Source of the DNA: an uncultured Elusimicrobiales bacterium
Lineage (GTDB): Bacteria; Elusimicrobiota; Elusimicrobia; Elusimicrobiales; Elusimicrobiaceae
Assembly: GCA_910576915.1 (NCBI GenBank)
Contig: CAJTJT010000003.1
Location: 124,001 to 188,000 of the forward strand
Length of the DNA stretch: 64,000 nucleotides
Direction of reading: 5' to 3'
The stretch's first letter is position 1. The number at the start of each line of letters is the position of its first letter. The notes beneath the pieces were generated by a model. That model ran no database searches, was not told the origin of the DNA, and saw nothing but the letters and a program-made list of their open reading frames with translations. The translations under genes and the position numbers were made by a program. This document shows, in pieces, positions 23,242 to 32,521 of this stretch.

Positions 23242-23805
23242 ATGAACGGACTTTGGATTGTACTGATTGTTATTATCGTATGTGCCGTATATGCGGTAAG
23301 CGTATACAACGGGCTGGTGGTGCTTAAAAACCGCGTCAGCGAAGCGTGGAGCGACATCGAAGTACAGATGAAACGCCGCTACGATTTGATTCCCAACCTG
23401 GTGGAAACGGTAAAAGGCTACGCCGCGCATGAAAGCGGCACGCTGGAAAAAGTAATCCAGGCGCGCAATATGGCCATGGCCGCCCAGGGCAGCGTGGCGA
23501 AAACCGCCGAGTCGGAAAATATCTTAACCGGGACGCTTAAATCTCTCTTTGCGCTGACGGAAAATTATCCCGAACTCAAAGCCAACGCCAACTTTATGGA
23601 ACTGCAGCGCGAACTGCGCGACACGGAAGATAAAATCCAGGCCGCGCGCCGTTTTTACAACGGCAACGTGCTGGCACTGAACACCAAAATCGAGCTGTTC
23701 CCCAGCAATATTTTCGCTTCTATGTTCCATTTTGAAAAACGCGAGCTCTTCCAGCTGGCCGAAAACGAGCAGGAAGCCCGCCAGGCGGTACAAGTGAAAT
23801 TTTAA
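23242..23805 (+). CDS. lemA: LemA family protein
   Basis: 187 residues with one N-terminal membrane helix (IVLIVIIVCAVYAVSVYNGL), then the LemA helical domain with NRVSEAWSDIEVQMKRRYDLIPNLVETVKGYAAHE, ENYPELKANANF and the family ending NIFASMFHFEKRELFQL. LemA proteins often sit beside M48 proteases, as here, where three follow at once. Function is poorly defined; a membrane scaffold or quality-control partner is usually suggested. Confidence 0.95.
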   Translation: MNGLWIVLIVIIVCAVYAVSVYNGLVVLKNRVSEAWSDIEVQMKRRYDLIPNLVETVKGYAAHESGTLEKVIQARNMAMAAQGSVAKTAESENILTGTLKSLFALTENYPELKANANFMELQRELRDTEDKIQAARRFYNGNVLALNTKIELFPSNIFASMFHFEKRELFQLAENEQEARQAVQVKF

Positions 23806-23808
23806 TTT

Positions 23809-24882
23809 ATGTCCACCACTTACGAACATATTGCCCAAAACAAGCGGCGCACCGTGCTGCTTGTTTTGTTATTTCCGGTCACTTTTGCGCTGTTTACCTG
23901 GCTGGTTTTGTGGGGGGTATTCGGGCTGGCGGGCGGCAGTTCGTCCGGCCGCGCTTCCGTTCAAACGCGTACGCAAACGCGCGTGGTCCGCATGGCGGAC
24001 GGACGCCTGAAAACGGTACGCGTAAACGTGCCCGTAAACAAATCCGCCGCGGTTCCGGCCAAAAGCGGTTTGCAGACGGCCAGCGAATGGATGATGATTG
24101 TCGGCCCGCTGTGCTGGCTGGGTGCGATGATTTGGATTTTAGTCGCCTACTTTGCGGGCGACAAAATGCTGCTCCGCGGTGCGGACGCGTTTGAAATTAC
24201 AAAAGAAGACCAGCCGGAAATTTACCGTCTGGTGGAAAATTTGTGCATTACGCGCGGCCTTCCCACGCCCAAAATCTATTTGATGGACGACGAAGGACTA
24301 AATGCCTTCGCCACCGGGCGGGACCCGCAGCACGCTTCAATTGCGTTTACCAAAGGTATCGTGCAAAAGCTGGACCGCGCCGAACTGGAAGGTGTTGCCG
24401 CGCACGAACTGGCGCATGTGGAAAACCGCGACATCCGCTTAATGCTTATCACGGTGGCGGGAATTTCGTTCTTTACGCTGGCGGGCGAAATTTGCTTCCG
24501 CGCCGCGGCGCGCGCCAGCCGCCGCAACAGCAAAAACAACGGTGCGGCGTTTTTGCTTGTCATGGGCCTTATTATGCTGGTTTACGGTTACGTGATTGCG
24601 CCGCTTATCCGCTTGGCGGTTTCACGCCAGCGCGAATATCAGGCCGACGCCACGGCCGCGCTGACGACCCGCAACCCGGGGGCGCTTGCGAGCGCATTGC
24701 GTAAAATTTCAGGTAACAGCCGCGTGGAAGCGTTGGAAAACCGCGAAAGCATGGCGGCTATGTGCATTGATAATCCGCTTAAAAAAGCGGGCCTTTTTTC
24801 CAGTTTGTCCGGGCTGCTTGCCACCCATCCGCCGGTGGAAAAGCGTATCGCCGCGCTGGAAGAAATGGACGGAAAAATTTAA
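23809..24882 (+). CDS. M48 family metalloprotease (HtpX-like), first of three
   Basis: 357 residues. Two N-terminal membrane helices (about 20-45 and 95-120), then the zinc protease domain with HELAH (about residue 199) and the third zinc ligand in REYQADATAA. Further helices lie between. A TATYEH-like start (STTYEHIAQNKRR) is shared with the two following paralogues. HtpX-type enzymes degrade damaged membrane proteins. It starts 3 bases after lemA; its TAA overlaps the next ATG by one base. Confidence 0.93.
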   Translation: MSTTYEHIAQNKRRTVLLVLLFPVTFALFTWLVLWGVFGLAGGSSSGRASVQTRTQTRVVRMADGRLKTVRVNVPVNKSAAVPAKSGLQTASEWMMIVGPLCWLGAMIWILVAYFAGDKMLLRGADAFEITKEDQPEIYRLVENLCITRGLPTPKIYLMDDEGLNAFATGRDPQHASIAFTKGIVQKLDRAELEGVAAHELAHVENRDIRLMLITVAGISFFTLAGEICFRAAARASRRNSKNNGAAFLLVMGLIMLVYGYVIAPLIRLAVSRQREYQADATAALTTRNPGALASALRKISGNSRVEALENRESMAAMCIDNPLKKAGLFSSLSGLLATHPPVEKRIAALEEMDGKI

Positions 24883-25949
24883 TGGCCACCGCATACGAAT
24901 ATATTGCGTCTAACTCCCGCCGTATTTTTTTACTGGTAACCGCTTTTACGGCGGTTACGCTGGCCTGCGTCTGGTGGCTGGCTTACGGTTTTGGGATGGC
25001 GCATTATTCCCGGCCGCCGGACGGGTCGGATTCGTATGGGGATTATATGTACAAGCGCGCGGCGCACAACATTATGCAGCAGGTAACGGACTACGGCGCG
25101 CCGCCCTCGCCGGAACCGCTGGAATGGGTGGAAGCCTCCGTTCCTTCGCTGGCGCGTTCGTTTGCGTGGCGCGCGGTGTTTATCGTGGCGCTGGTGATGA
25201 TACTGCTGGCGTTTTCGCCGCTTGATATCATGGAAACCATGGTGCTCAATTCGGCGCACGCCCTGCGCTTAAAAGAAGAAGACCACCGCGAACTTTACCG
25301 TTTGGCGGGTACCGTCTTTTTAACGGTGGGGCTGCCGGCGCCGGTTATTTATGTGGTGGCGGATGATTCCTTAAACGCGTTTACGACCGGTTTTTCCCCC
25401 AAAAGCGCGCGTTTGGTGCTTACGCAGGGTGCGCTTGATAAACTGTCCCGGCCGGAGCTGGAGGCCGTCATCGCGCACGAAGCCGCCCACGCGGTCAGCG
25501 GGGACTGCCGGATGATGTTGGTGGCGGTAAGCAGTGTTTTATTATTTAAGTTTTTATCGGAATGCTTTTTTGTGGGCGTGTTTTATGGCACCCGGAAAAA
25601 TATTTTCAGCGCCGTGATGTTTTTTGTTTGCGGCGCATTGAGCGCGGTATTGGGTTTTGTGTTGGCTCCGCTGGGCCGGCTGGCGGTATCCCGCGCGTGT
25701 GAATTTCGGGCGGATGCGCTGGGCGCAAAAATTTGCCGCAATCCGGGCGCGCTGGCGTTCGCGCTTAAAAAAATCGGCGGGGACAGCCGCGTGGAATTGT
25801 TGGACCGTCACCCCAGCATGGTGGGGATGTGCATTGTGAATCCCCGTAAAGAAACCAACTTCTTTTTGGCGGTTACGGGCCTGTGGAACGCCCATCCGCC
25901 CCTAAGCGCGCGTATTCATGCGCTTAACGACATGGACGGGAGAGTCTGA
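24882..25949 (+). CDS. M48 family metalloprotease, second of three
   Basis: 355 residues, same plan as its neighbours: start MATAYEYIASNSRR, an N-terminal helix, a periplasmic segment rich in Pro, a second helix, then HEAAH (about residue 200) and CEFRADALGA with the third ligand Glu. The zinc site is intact although the middle residues of the motif differ from the first copy. The start overlaps the previous stop by one base and its TGA overlaps the next start, so all three should be made together. Confidence 0.92.
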   Translation: MATAYEYIASNSRRIFLLVTAFTAVTLACVWWLAYGFGMAHYSRPPDGSDSYGDYMYKRAAHNIMQQVTDYGAPPSPEPLEWVEASVPSLARSFAWRAVFIVALVMILLAFSPLDIMETMVLNSAHALRLKEEDHRELYRLAGTVFLTVGLPAPVIYVVADDSLNAFTTGFSPKSARLVLTQGALDKLSRPELEAVIAHEAAHAVSGDCRMMLVAVSSVLLFKFLSECFFVGVFYGTRKNIFSAVMFFVCGALSAVLGFVLAPLGRLAVSRACEFRADALGAKICRNPGALAFALKKIGGDSRVELLDRHPSMVGMCIVNPRKETNFFLAVTGLWNAHPPLSARIHALNDMDGRV

Positions 25950-26995
25950 TGGCTACCGCTTACGAATATATCGAGCGCAACAAACGGCGCAGTTTTATAT
26001 TGGCGCTGTTGTTTCCCGTGTCGTTTGTAGTATTCGTTTATTTGGCGGTGCTGGGGTTTTTCCTGTTATGGGGCGGCCTTAAATACGCGCATTACACCAA
26101 CGTGTTTTCGTTTGGTAGCGTATGGAACCAGTCTTTTCTTTCGGCGCATGAAATGTGTGCGTGGCTGCTGCCTTTTTGTTTTATTGTATCGTGTTTTTGG
26201 GCGTGGGTGGCGTACCGGCAGGGGGATCATATCGTGTTGGATTCCGTGTCCGGCGTGCGCAGTGTATCGCGCTGGGACGAGTTCGACGCTTATACGGCGC
26301 TTGAAAACGTCTGCTTGTCCGTCGGCACGCCGATGCCGCAGCTGTATATAGTGGAGGATGATTCCTTAAACGCTTTTGCCGTGGGGATGCACCCCGCGCG
26401 GGCGGGGATAGTTGTTTCCTGCGGCCTCTTAAAACGGCTGGACCGCGCCCAGCTGGAAGCGGTTTTTGCGCACGAGCTGGCGCATATTCTTCATTATGAT
26501 ACGCGCCTGATGGCGGTGGTGATTACGTGCACGGCGTTTTTTACGTTTGCGGGTGAAATGCTGATTTACGGGACGGAACGCGAAGAGGCGGACCATTCCT
26601 GGGAGGGTGTGGCGAACCGAGTGTATTTTCATTCCCGCTGCCCGCTGTTTGTTTACCCGGGGTTTATGTTGATGGCCTACGGGTACTTGGTGGCGCCGGT
26701 GATCCGTTTTGCGCTTTCCCGCACGCGGGAGAGCTTGGCCGACTCCCGCGCCGCTTTAATTACCCGTCATCCGCGCGCGTTGGCGCGTGCGCTGTGGAAA
26801 ATCAGCGAGGACAGCCGTATCGAAGCGTTGGACGGCCGCGTTTTGCTGGGCGCGATGTGTATTGAACGCCCGGGAGAACAGGACAGTTTTTTTGACCGTT
26901 TAAGCGGCCTGGGCCGCTCTCATCCGCCGGTAGAAGAGCGTATCCGCGCGCTAAACGACATGGACGGCCTGTTTGACGGTATGGCCCAACGATAA
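25949..26995 (+). CDS. M48 family metalloprotease, third of three
   Basis: 348 residues. Start MATAYEYIERNKRRSF, membrane helices near 20-45 and 65-90, HELAH at about residue 175 and RESLADSRAA with the third zinc ligand. ENVCLSVGTPMPQLYIVEDDSLNAFAVG is the conserved strand region that the three copies share. Copies 2 and 3 have more similar N-termini than copy 1, suggesting a later duplication. It is the last gene of the lemA operon as far as the sequence shows. Confidence 0.92.
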   Translation: MATAYEYIERNKRRSFILALLFPVSFVVFVYLAVLGFFLLWGGLKYAHYTNVFSFGSVWNQSFLSAHEMCAWLLPFCFIVSCFWAWVAYRQGDHIVLDSVSGVRSVSRWDEFDAYTALENVCLSVGTPMPQLYIVEDDSLNAFAVGMHPARAGIVVSCGLLKRLDRAQLEAVFAHELAHILHYDTRLMAVVITCTAFFTFAGEMLIYGTEREEADHSWEGVANRVYFHSRCPLFVYPGFMLMAYGYLVAPVIRFALSRTRESLADSRAALITRHPRALARALWKISEDSRIEALDGRVLLGAMCIERPGEQDSFFDRLSGLGRSHPPVEERIRALNDMDGLFDGMAQR

Positions 26996-27016
26996 GCCGT
27001 AAACGCTGCGGCCGCT

Positions 27017-27063
27017 TCCGCGGCCTGGAAGGCCTTGACGTGGGGCGTTATAAATAGCAAAAT
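27017..27063 (+). promoter_or_regulatory. Promoter region sharing the pilin-module palindrome
   Basis: Bases 27017-27039 are identical, over 23 bases, to 16502-16524 in front of the second large pilin: CCGCGG, the palindrome GGCCTGGAAGGCC, then TTGAC. TTGACG (27035-27040) with CAAAAT (27058-27063) gives a 17-base spacer, but there is no T12 run. An AAACGC/GCGTT arm pair encloses the palindrome. Confidence 0.45.
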
Positions 27064-27090
27064 AGAATAAAGTAATAATGGGGGATTTTT

Positions 27091-27798
27091 ATGCGCCGCA
27101 GTTTATTTATTTTAGCCGCTTTGGCCTTAACGCCTGCCGTGTATGCGCAGGGGGATGTAACTCCTTTTACGCGCGAGCAGGTGCTGGAAATTTTCTCCCA
27201 ATACAACCCGTCCGTATTGGAACAAGCCTCCCAAAATGACGATTATAACACCGTCCTGGACAGCTTTTTAGACGCCTACGAGGCCTCCAACACGCCCATG
27301 GCGCGTGCGGAATTAATCGCCGTTGCCCGCAATTTCGACAATTCCATCCGCCTGCAGGTGCTGACGGATGCGTATCTTCAAACTTCTTCCGCAGTCAGCC
27401 TGATGGGGGGAGATGCTTCCTCTGCCGACAGATTATTCCGCGAAGAACTGACCGACGTTTTCAGCCGTGTTTGGGCGGTGACCGTCCAGCTCCGCCAGTA
27501 TCAGCTGGCCGAAGCCAAACGGGCGTTAAAAAACGTCCGGGCGGATAAAACGCTGTCGCAGGAGGCGCGTAATGCGCAAATCGCCGCGCTCAAATCGGAA
27601 ATCCGTGCGTTAAAGGCGGAACTGAAATCGCTCCAGGCCAACCGGGGCGAATCGGTGCTGTCGGCTGTGGACGCTTACGTGCTGCAAACACAGCAGGCCT
27701 CCGACGGTCTTTTGCAGGCCGCCCGCCAATCTGCCGCCGCGTCCGAAACGGAAAATTTGCAGATTAAAAGCAACAACAAAAAACCCGTCGCCAAATAA
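27091..27798 (+). CDS. Exported coiled-coil protein, unknown function
   Basis: 235 residues with a signal peptide ending PAVYAQG. The mature protein is helical: a region at about 55-110 rich in Ala and Asp, then a long coiled coil (about 140-185, ALKNVRADKTLSQEARNAQ onward) and a Gln/Ser/Ala-rich end. No family is recognised. GGGGGAT precedes the ATG. It stands between the protease cluster and secA. Part of the pilin upstream module lies in its promoter, so it may be expressed with the pilins. Confidence 0.75.
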   Translation: MRRSLFILAALALTPAVYAQGDVTPFTREQVLEIFSQYNPSVLEQASQNDDYNTVLDSFLDAYEASNTPMARAELIAVARNFDNSIRLQVLTDAYLQTSSAVSLMGGDASSADRLFREELTDVFSRVWAVTVQLRQYQLAEAKRALKNVRADKTLSQEARNAQIAALKSEIRALKAELKSLQANRGESVLSAVDAYVLQTQQASDGLLQAARQSAAASETENLQIKSNNKKPVAK

Positions 27799-27869
27799 CG
27801 CTTCCGCTCCGCGTCCGCGGGGCATACTCCGCCGTTTTACCCAATTTCAATTTAAAAGGAAAGTAACAA

Positions 27870-30464
27870 ATGATTAGAACCGTAATTGATAAAATTTTTG
27901 GAACCAAAAGCGAACGTGATTTAAAGAAAATCCAACATTATGTGGACGCGGCCAACAAATTTACCGCGGAATTTGAAAAACTGTCCGATGACGAATTAAA
28001 AGCCAAAACGCAGGAATTTAAAAAACGCCTGGCGGACGGCCAAACGCTGGACGATATTCTGTCCGAAGCGTTTGCCGTGGCGCGTCTGGCGGCGCAGCGT
28101 GTGATTGGTCTGCGCCCGTACGATGTACAGATGTTGGGCGGTATTGTGCTGCACCAGGGCAAAATCGCCGAGATGGGCACGGGTGAAGGGAAAACGCTGG
28201 TGGCCGTGCTTCCTTCCTACTTAAACGCGCTTACCGGCAAAGGCGTGCACGTGGTAACGGTGAACGATTACCTCGCCCGGCGCGACCGCCAGTGGATGGG
28301 CCCCATTCATGAATTTTTAGGTTTAACCGTCGGCTACATTAGCCACGACATGACGAATGTCGAACGCCGCGAAATGTATGCTAAAGACATTACGTACGTT
28401 ACCAATAACGAACTGGGCTTTGACTACCTGCGCGACAACATGGTTATTTCGCGTGAAGACCGCGTGCTCCGTCCGCTTAACTACTGCATCGTGGACGAAG
28501 TAGACTCCATTTTAATCGACGAGGCCCGCACCCCGCTTATTATTTCCGGCCCGTCCGACCAAAGCACGGACAAATACTACATCGTTAACCGTTTGATTCC
28601 GTCATTAAAAGTCCGTTTGATTACGGAAAAAGACGAAGTGAAAGCCAAATACGAAGGCATTAAACTCGACGAAGGCGTAGATGCCGTTATCGACGAAAAA
28701 GCCCACACCGCCACGCTGACGGATACGGGTATCGCCAAAGCGGAAAAATTCTTGAACGTGCAAAACCTGTATAACGATGTGGAATCTGAATGGGTGCACC
28801 ACATCAACCAGGCGCTGCGCGCGCACCATTTGTACGAAAAAGACGTGGACTACGTGATTAAAGACGGCGAAGTGGTCATCGTGGACGAATTTACGGGCCG
28901 CCTGATGCCGGGCCGCCGCTGGAGCGACGGGCTTCACCAGGCCGTGGAAGCCAAAGAAGGGTTGCAAATTAAAGAAGAAAACCAAACCCTAGCCACCATC
29001 ACGTTCCAGAATTTCTTTAAGCTGTATAAAAAACTCTCCGGTATGACGGGTACCGCTATGACGGAAGCCAACGAGTTTTGGCAGATTTATAAACTGGACG
29101 TGGTGGAAATCCGCCCCAACCGTCCTTCCAAACGCCGCGATTTCCCGGATTTGGTGTACTTAACCGAACGCGAAAAATTCAACGCCATTGTAGAAGAAGT
29201 GGAAGATTTGTGGAAAAAGGGCGCGCCCGTTTTGGTGGGTACGCGCTCGATTGAAAAGTCGGAAAAATTAAGCCACATGCTGCGCGCCAAAGGCATTCCG
29301 CACAAAGTGCTCAACGCCAAATACCACGAAATGGAAGCGCAAATCATCAGCCAGGCGGGCCGCAAAGGGGCGGTGACCATCGCCACCAACATGGCCGGCC
29401 GCGGTACGGATATTGTGCTCGGCGGCAGCCCGGCCGACCCGCAGGAACAGCAGGAAGTGGTAAATTTGGAAGGCTTGCACGTAATCGGCAGTGAACGCCA
29501 CGAATCCCGCCGTATCGACAACCAGCTTCGCGGCCGCTGCGCGCGCCAGGGGGACCCGGGATGCTCGCGTTTTTACATTTCGCTGGAAGACGAACTAATG
29601 CGTTTGTTCGCCAACACGGCTAAAATTTCCGCCATTTTAAGTTCTATGGGTATGAAAGAGGGCGAAGCCATTGAGTCGCGCCTGATGACGCGCCAAATTG
29701 AAGGCGCCCAGCGCATGGTGGAAGGCCGCAACTTCGACATCCGCAAACAGCTTTTGGATTACGATAAAGTAATGAACCAGCAGCGCACCGCCATCTACGG
29801 CCTGCGCAACGCGATTTTAGACGGCGAAAACATGACCGAAAAATCGCTTCAGATGATGGAAGAAGTGGTGGATGACCTGGTGGAACAGTATTATCACCCG
29901 TCCCATCCGCAGCAGTCCGATTTTGAAACCTTAAACGTCAGCCTGCGCAATTTCTTCCCGGCGGATTTTGCTTACACGGCCGAAAACGTGGGCCGCAAAT
30001 CGCGCGAAGCGTTTGCGGATGAAGTTATCGCCGTCGTGAAAGATTTGTACAACGCGCGCGTGCTGTATTTTACGGAACAGGGCATTAATTTCGCGGAAAT
30101 CGAACGCATGCTCCTCTTGCAGTTGTTGGACAGCGCGTGGAAACAGAATCTGTACGAACTCGACCAGCTGCAAAGCAGCGTCAGCCTGCGCGGATACGCC
30201 CAGAAAGACCCGCTGATCGAGTATCAAAAAGAATCTTACAAATTATATTCCGCCATGCTTAACCGCGTGCGCGATATGATGGTGGGATATATTTTCCGTC
30301 TTCAGCTGCCGCCCCGCCGCACCCCGGCCCAGCGCGCGCAGGAAGACGATGCCGCCCGTCATGCGGAATCCGGGACGCCCGTATCCAAAAATATCGGCCG
30401 CAACGATCCGTGCCCGTGCGGGAGCGGCAAAAAATATAAAAAATGTTGCGGAGCCAATTTATGA
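27870..30464 (+). CDS. secA: Preprotein translocase ATPase SecA
   Basis: 864 residues, normal length. DEAD-type motor with Walker A MGTGEGKTLVAVLPSYLNAL (about residue 103) and Walker B VDEVDSILIDEARTPLIISG. The preprotein cross-linking domain and second motor follow (ATNMAGRGTDIVLGGSP), and the C-terminus is the zinc-binding tail GRNDPCPCGSGKKYKKCC. It drives export through SecYEG. AAAGGAAAG precedes the ATG. Its TGA overlaps the next start as ATGA. Confidence 0.98.
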   Translation: MIRTVIDKIFGTKSERDLKKIQHYVDAANKFTAEFEKLSDDELKAKTQEFKKRLADGQTLDDILSEAFAVARLAAQRVIGLRPYDVQMLGGIVLHQGKIAEMGTGEGKTLVAVLPSYLNALTGKGVHVVTVNDYLARRDRQWMGPIHEFLGLTVGYISHDMTNVERREMYAKDITYVTNNELGFDYLRDNMVISREDRVLRPLNYCIVDEVDSILIDEARTPLIISGPSDQSTDKYYIVNRLIPSLKVRLITEKDEVKAKYEGIKLDEGVDAVIDEKAHTATLTDTGIAKAEKFLNVQNLYNDVESEWVHHINQALRAHHLYEKDVDYVIKDGEVVIVDEFTGRLMPGRRWSDGLHQAVEAKEGLQIKEENQTLATITFQNFFKLYKKLSGMTGTAMTEANEFWQIYKLDVVEIRPNRPSKRRDFPDLVYLTEREKFNAIVEEVEDLWKKGAPVLVGTRSIEKSEKLSHMLRAKGIPHKVLNAKYHEMEAQIISQAGRKGAVTIATNMAGRGTDIVLGGSPADPQEQQEVVNLEGLHVIGSERHESRRIDNQLRGRCARQGDPGCSRFYISLEDELMRLFANTAKISAILSSMGMKEGEAIESRLMTRQIEGAQRMVEGRNFDIRKQLLDYDKVMNQQRTAIYGLRNAILDGENMTEKSLQMMEEVVDDLVEQYYHPSHPQQSDFETLNVSLRNFFPADFAYTAENVGRKSREAFADEVIAVVKDLYNARVLYFTEQGINFAEIERMLLLQLLDSAWKQNLYELDQLQSSVSLRGYAQKDPLIEYQKESYKLYSAMLNRVRDMMVGYIFRLQLPPRRTPAQRAQEDDAARHAESGTPVSKNIGRNDPCPCGSGKKYKKCCGANL

Positions 30465-30892
30465 AAACCAAAATAAAAGCGTTGTGTCTGTTGGTATGTG
30501 CCGCGTGCATGCTGGTACTCATTCCGGTGTTTTTATCGAAAGACAACCCGATTGAAATCTCCATGCCCGTACTGACGGAACAGCAAGCCGCCGCGCAGGA
30601 ACAGGCCCAGCAGAAAGCCGCGCAGGCGTCCGCGCACAAAGCCAAAGTGCGCCGGATTCTGCGCTGCGAAACGGATGACGACTGCATTATCGTGGATAAA
30701 GACCCGTGCGGCTGTTTGGTGGGGCCCGAAGGCGTAACCGCCATTAACGCGTCGTATACGCTGGAATTTAACAAAATGCAGTCCGGCGTACTTGCCAAAG
30801 CGTGCCCGGACCGCGCACCCTCCCAGGAAAAGGAGTGCAGTCCGTCCGCCGTGGCCGTCTGCCGCGAGAACGTCTGCCAAATCGATTATTAA
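30461..30892 (+). CDS. Small Cys-rich exported protein, unknown
   Basis: 143 residues. An N-terminal hydrophobic segment (KALCLLVCAACMLVLIPVFL) works as a signal or anchor; CMLVL has no clear lipobox. A Gln/Ala-rich linker precedes a domain with about eight cysteines (RCETDDDCIIVDKDPCGC, KACPD, KECSPSAVAVCRENVC). The pairs suggest disulfides. The start overlaps the secA stop by ATGA and lnt follows after 3 bases, so it is locked into an export/lipoprotein operon. I do not recognise the domain. Confidence 0.75.
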   Translation: MKTKIKALCLLVCAACMLVLIPVFLSKDNPIEISMPVLTEQQAAAQEQAQQKAAQASAHKAKVRRILRCETDDDCIIVDKDPCGCLVGPEGVTAINASYTLEFNKMQSGVLAKACPDRAPSQEKECSPSAVAVCRENVCQIDY

Positions 30893-30895
30893 CGT

Positions 30896-32521
30896 ATGAG
30901 AGAGTTTCGGGAAAAAATTACAGACCAGGACGCGCGCCAAAAAATTACTTTCGGCGCGCGTTTAAAACGTTTTTGCGCCGGAGTGGGGAACGGCTTGTTT
31001 TTGCTTCTCTGCGCACTTGCGACGGCCTGGCTGGTATATGAAAGTTTCCCGCGCAACAGCCGCCCGGAACTGGCCTGGTTTGCGCTGGCGCCGTTTATTT
31101 GGGGCGTTACGCGCACAAAAGGGTTTTGGTCTTCGTTTTTCTATTCCTGGTTTACCGCTTTGTTGTTCCACGCGGGTATTTTTTATTGGATTTATTATAC
31201 GTGTTTGCACGGCGGCGGGCTTTCGCAGGGGTTATCTTTGGCCGCGTGGCTGGGGCTGAGCGGATTGCTCTCCGTGCAGTTTGCCATTTTCGGCGGAAGC
31301 TGTTATTTTTTAAAAAAGACGGGTGTCTTTTTCCCGTTGCTGGCCGCCTGCGGCTTTGTCGCGCTTGAATGGGTGCACCAAACGCTGGCCTTTTACGGGC
31401 TTGGTTTCCCGTGGCTGATGTTGGGGTATACGCAGTGGAACGCGCCGGAAGTGTTGCAAATCGTTTCGTTTACGGGCGTATACGGGCTCAGCTTTGCACT
31501 GGCGTTTACGGGGGCGAGCGTCGGCTGGGCGTTTGCACTGCCCGGCGTGAAGCGCGGCGTGGGCCATATGTGCATGGCGGCGCTGGTATTTTTGGGGTTA
31601 TTTGCTTTCGGGCATTACCGGCTTCCTTCCCAGCCGCTTCGCCCGGGCAAAGCCTTGCTCAGTTTGAATGCGGCGTTGATGCAGCCGAATATCGACCAGT
31701 ATAAAAAATGGGACGAAACCTTCGAAACCGAAATTACGGACACGCTGGAAGAGATGGGTGCGTCTTTGGCGGGTACGGACGTGATGCTGGCTGTTTGGCC
31801 GGAAAGCGCGGTGCCCGGCACGTTGCTTGAAGACCGCTATTTTAATTTGTTTAAACGCGTGGCGGCGGATTCCGGCGCGTACCAGCTGGTAGGTTCCAAT
31901 GTGCCGGACGGGGACGCACAGTATGTGGGGGCGTATTTACTGTCGCCGGACGGGGAGAATTTGCAAAGCTACCGCAAAATCAAACTGGTTCCGTTTGGCG
32001 AGTATATCCCGCTTGAAAAATGGATTCGCGGCGCGTTCCCGGATGTGGAAGTGCTGGGCGAACTGGGCGCTTTTACGCCCGGTGCGTTGGGGCAGGCTCC
32101 GCTTGATTTGGGCGGCGTTGCGCTGGGGCGGACGATTTGTTACGAATCGATTTTCCCGCAGTTGTGGGTGTCGCAGGGCCGGCAGGGCGCCAAACTGTTT
32201 GTAAACATCACCAACGACGCGTGGTTTTTTAATACGGCCGCACCTTACCAGCACCTGGCCATTAACGCGGTGCGCGCGGCGGAAATGGGCCGCCCGGTGT
32301 TGCGCGCGGCGAATACGGGGTTTTCGGCCGTGATTGACCCGTTCGGCCGCGTGGAGCAGAAATCCGGCTTGTTTACGCAGGAAGTTTTGCGCGCGGAAGT
32401 GGCGCTGCCGGTGGGCGATAAAGTTACTTTTTACACGCAGTGGGGCGACTGGTTCGCCTGGCTGTGCGCGGCGATTTATTTTACGCTGTTTATTTCTGTG
32501 GCGGTTTTTTCGTATGAATAA
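30896..32521 (+). CDS. lnt: Apolipoprotein N-acyltransferase
   Basis: 541 residues. About seven N-terminal membrane helices, then a nitrilase-type domain with the Glu-Lys-Cys triad: VWPESAVPG (Glu), SYRKIKLVPFGEYIP (Lys) and GRTICYESIFPQ (Cys), plus a final helix. It adds the third acyl chain to lipoproteins, which fits the several lipoproteins in this window and supports a diderm cell plan. There is no clear ribosome site, so translation may depend on the gene upstream. The last 8 bases overlap prfB. Confidence 0.95.
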   Translation: MREFREKITDQDARQKITFGARLKRFCAGVGNGLFLLLCALATAWLVYESFPRNSRPELAWFALAPFIWGVTRTKGFWSSFFYSWFTALLFHAGIFYWIYYTCLHGGGLSQGLSLAAWLGLSGLLSVQFAIFGGSCYFLKKTGVFFPLLAACGFVALEWVHQTLAFYGLGFPWLMLGYTQWNAPEVLQIVSFTGVYGLSFALAFTGASVGWAFALPGVKRGVGHMCMAALVFLGLFAFGHYRLPSQPLRPGKALLSLNAALMQPNIDQYKKWDETFETEITDTLEEMGASLAGTDVMLAVWPESAVPGTLLEDRYFNLFKRVAADSGAYQLVGSNVPDGDAQYVGAYLLSPDGENLQSYRKIKLVPFGEYIPLEKWIRGAFPDVEVLGELGAFTPGALGQAPLDLGGVALGRTICYESIFPQLWVSQGRQGAKLFVNITNDAWFFNTAAPYQHLAINAVRAAEMGRPVLRAANTGFSAVIDPFGRVEQKSGLFTQEVLRAEVALPVGDKVTFYTQWGDWFAWLCAAIYFTLFISVAVFSYE

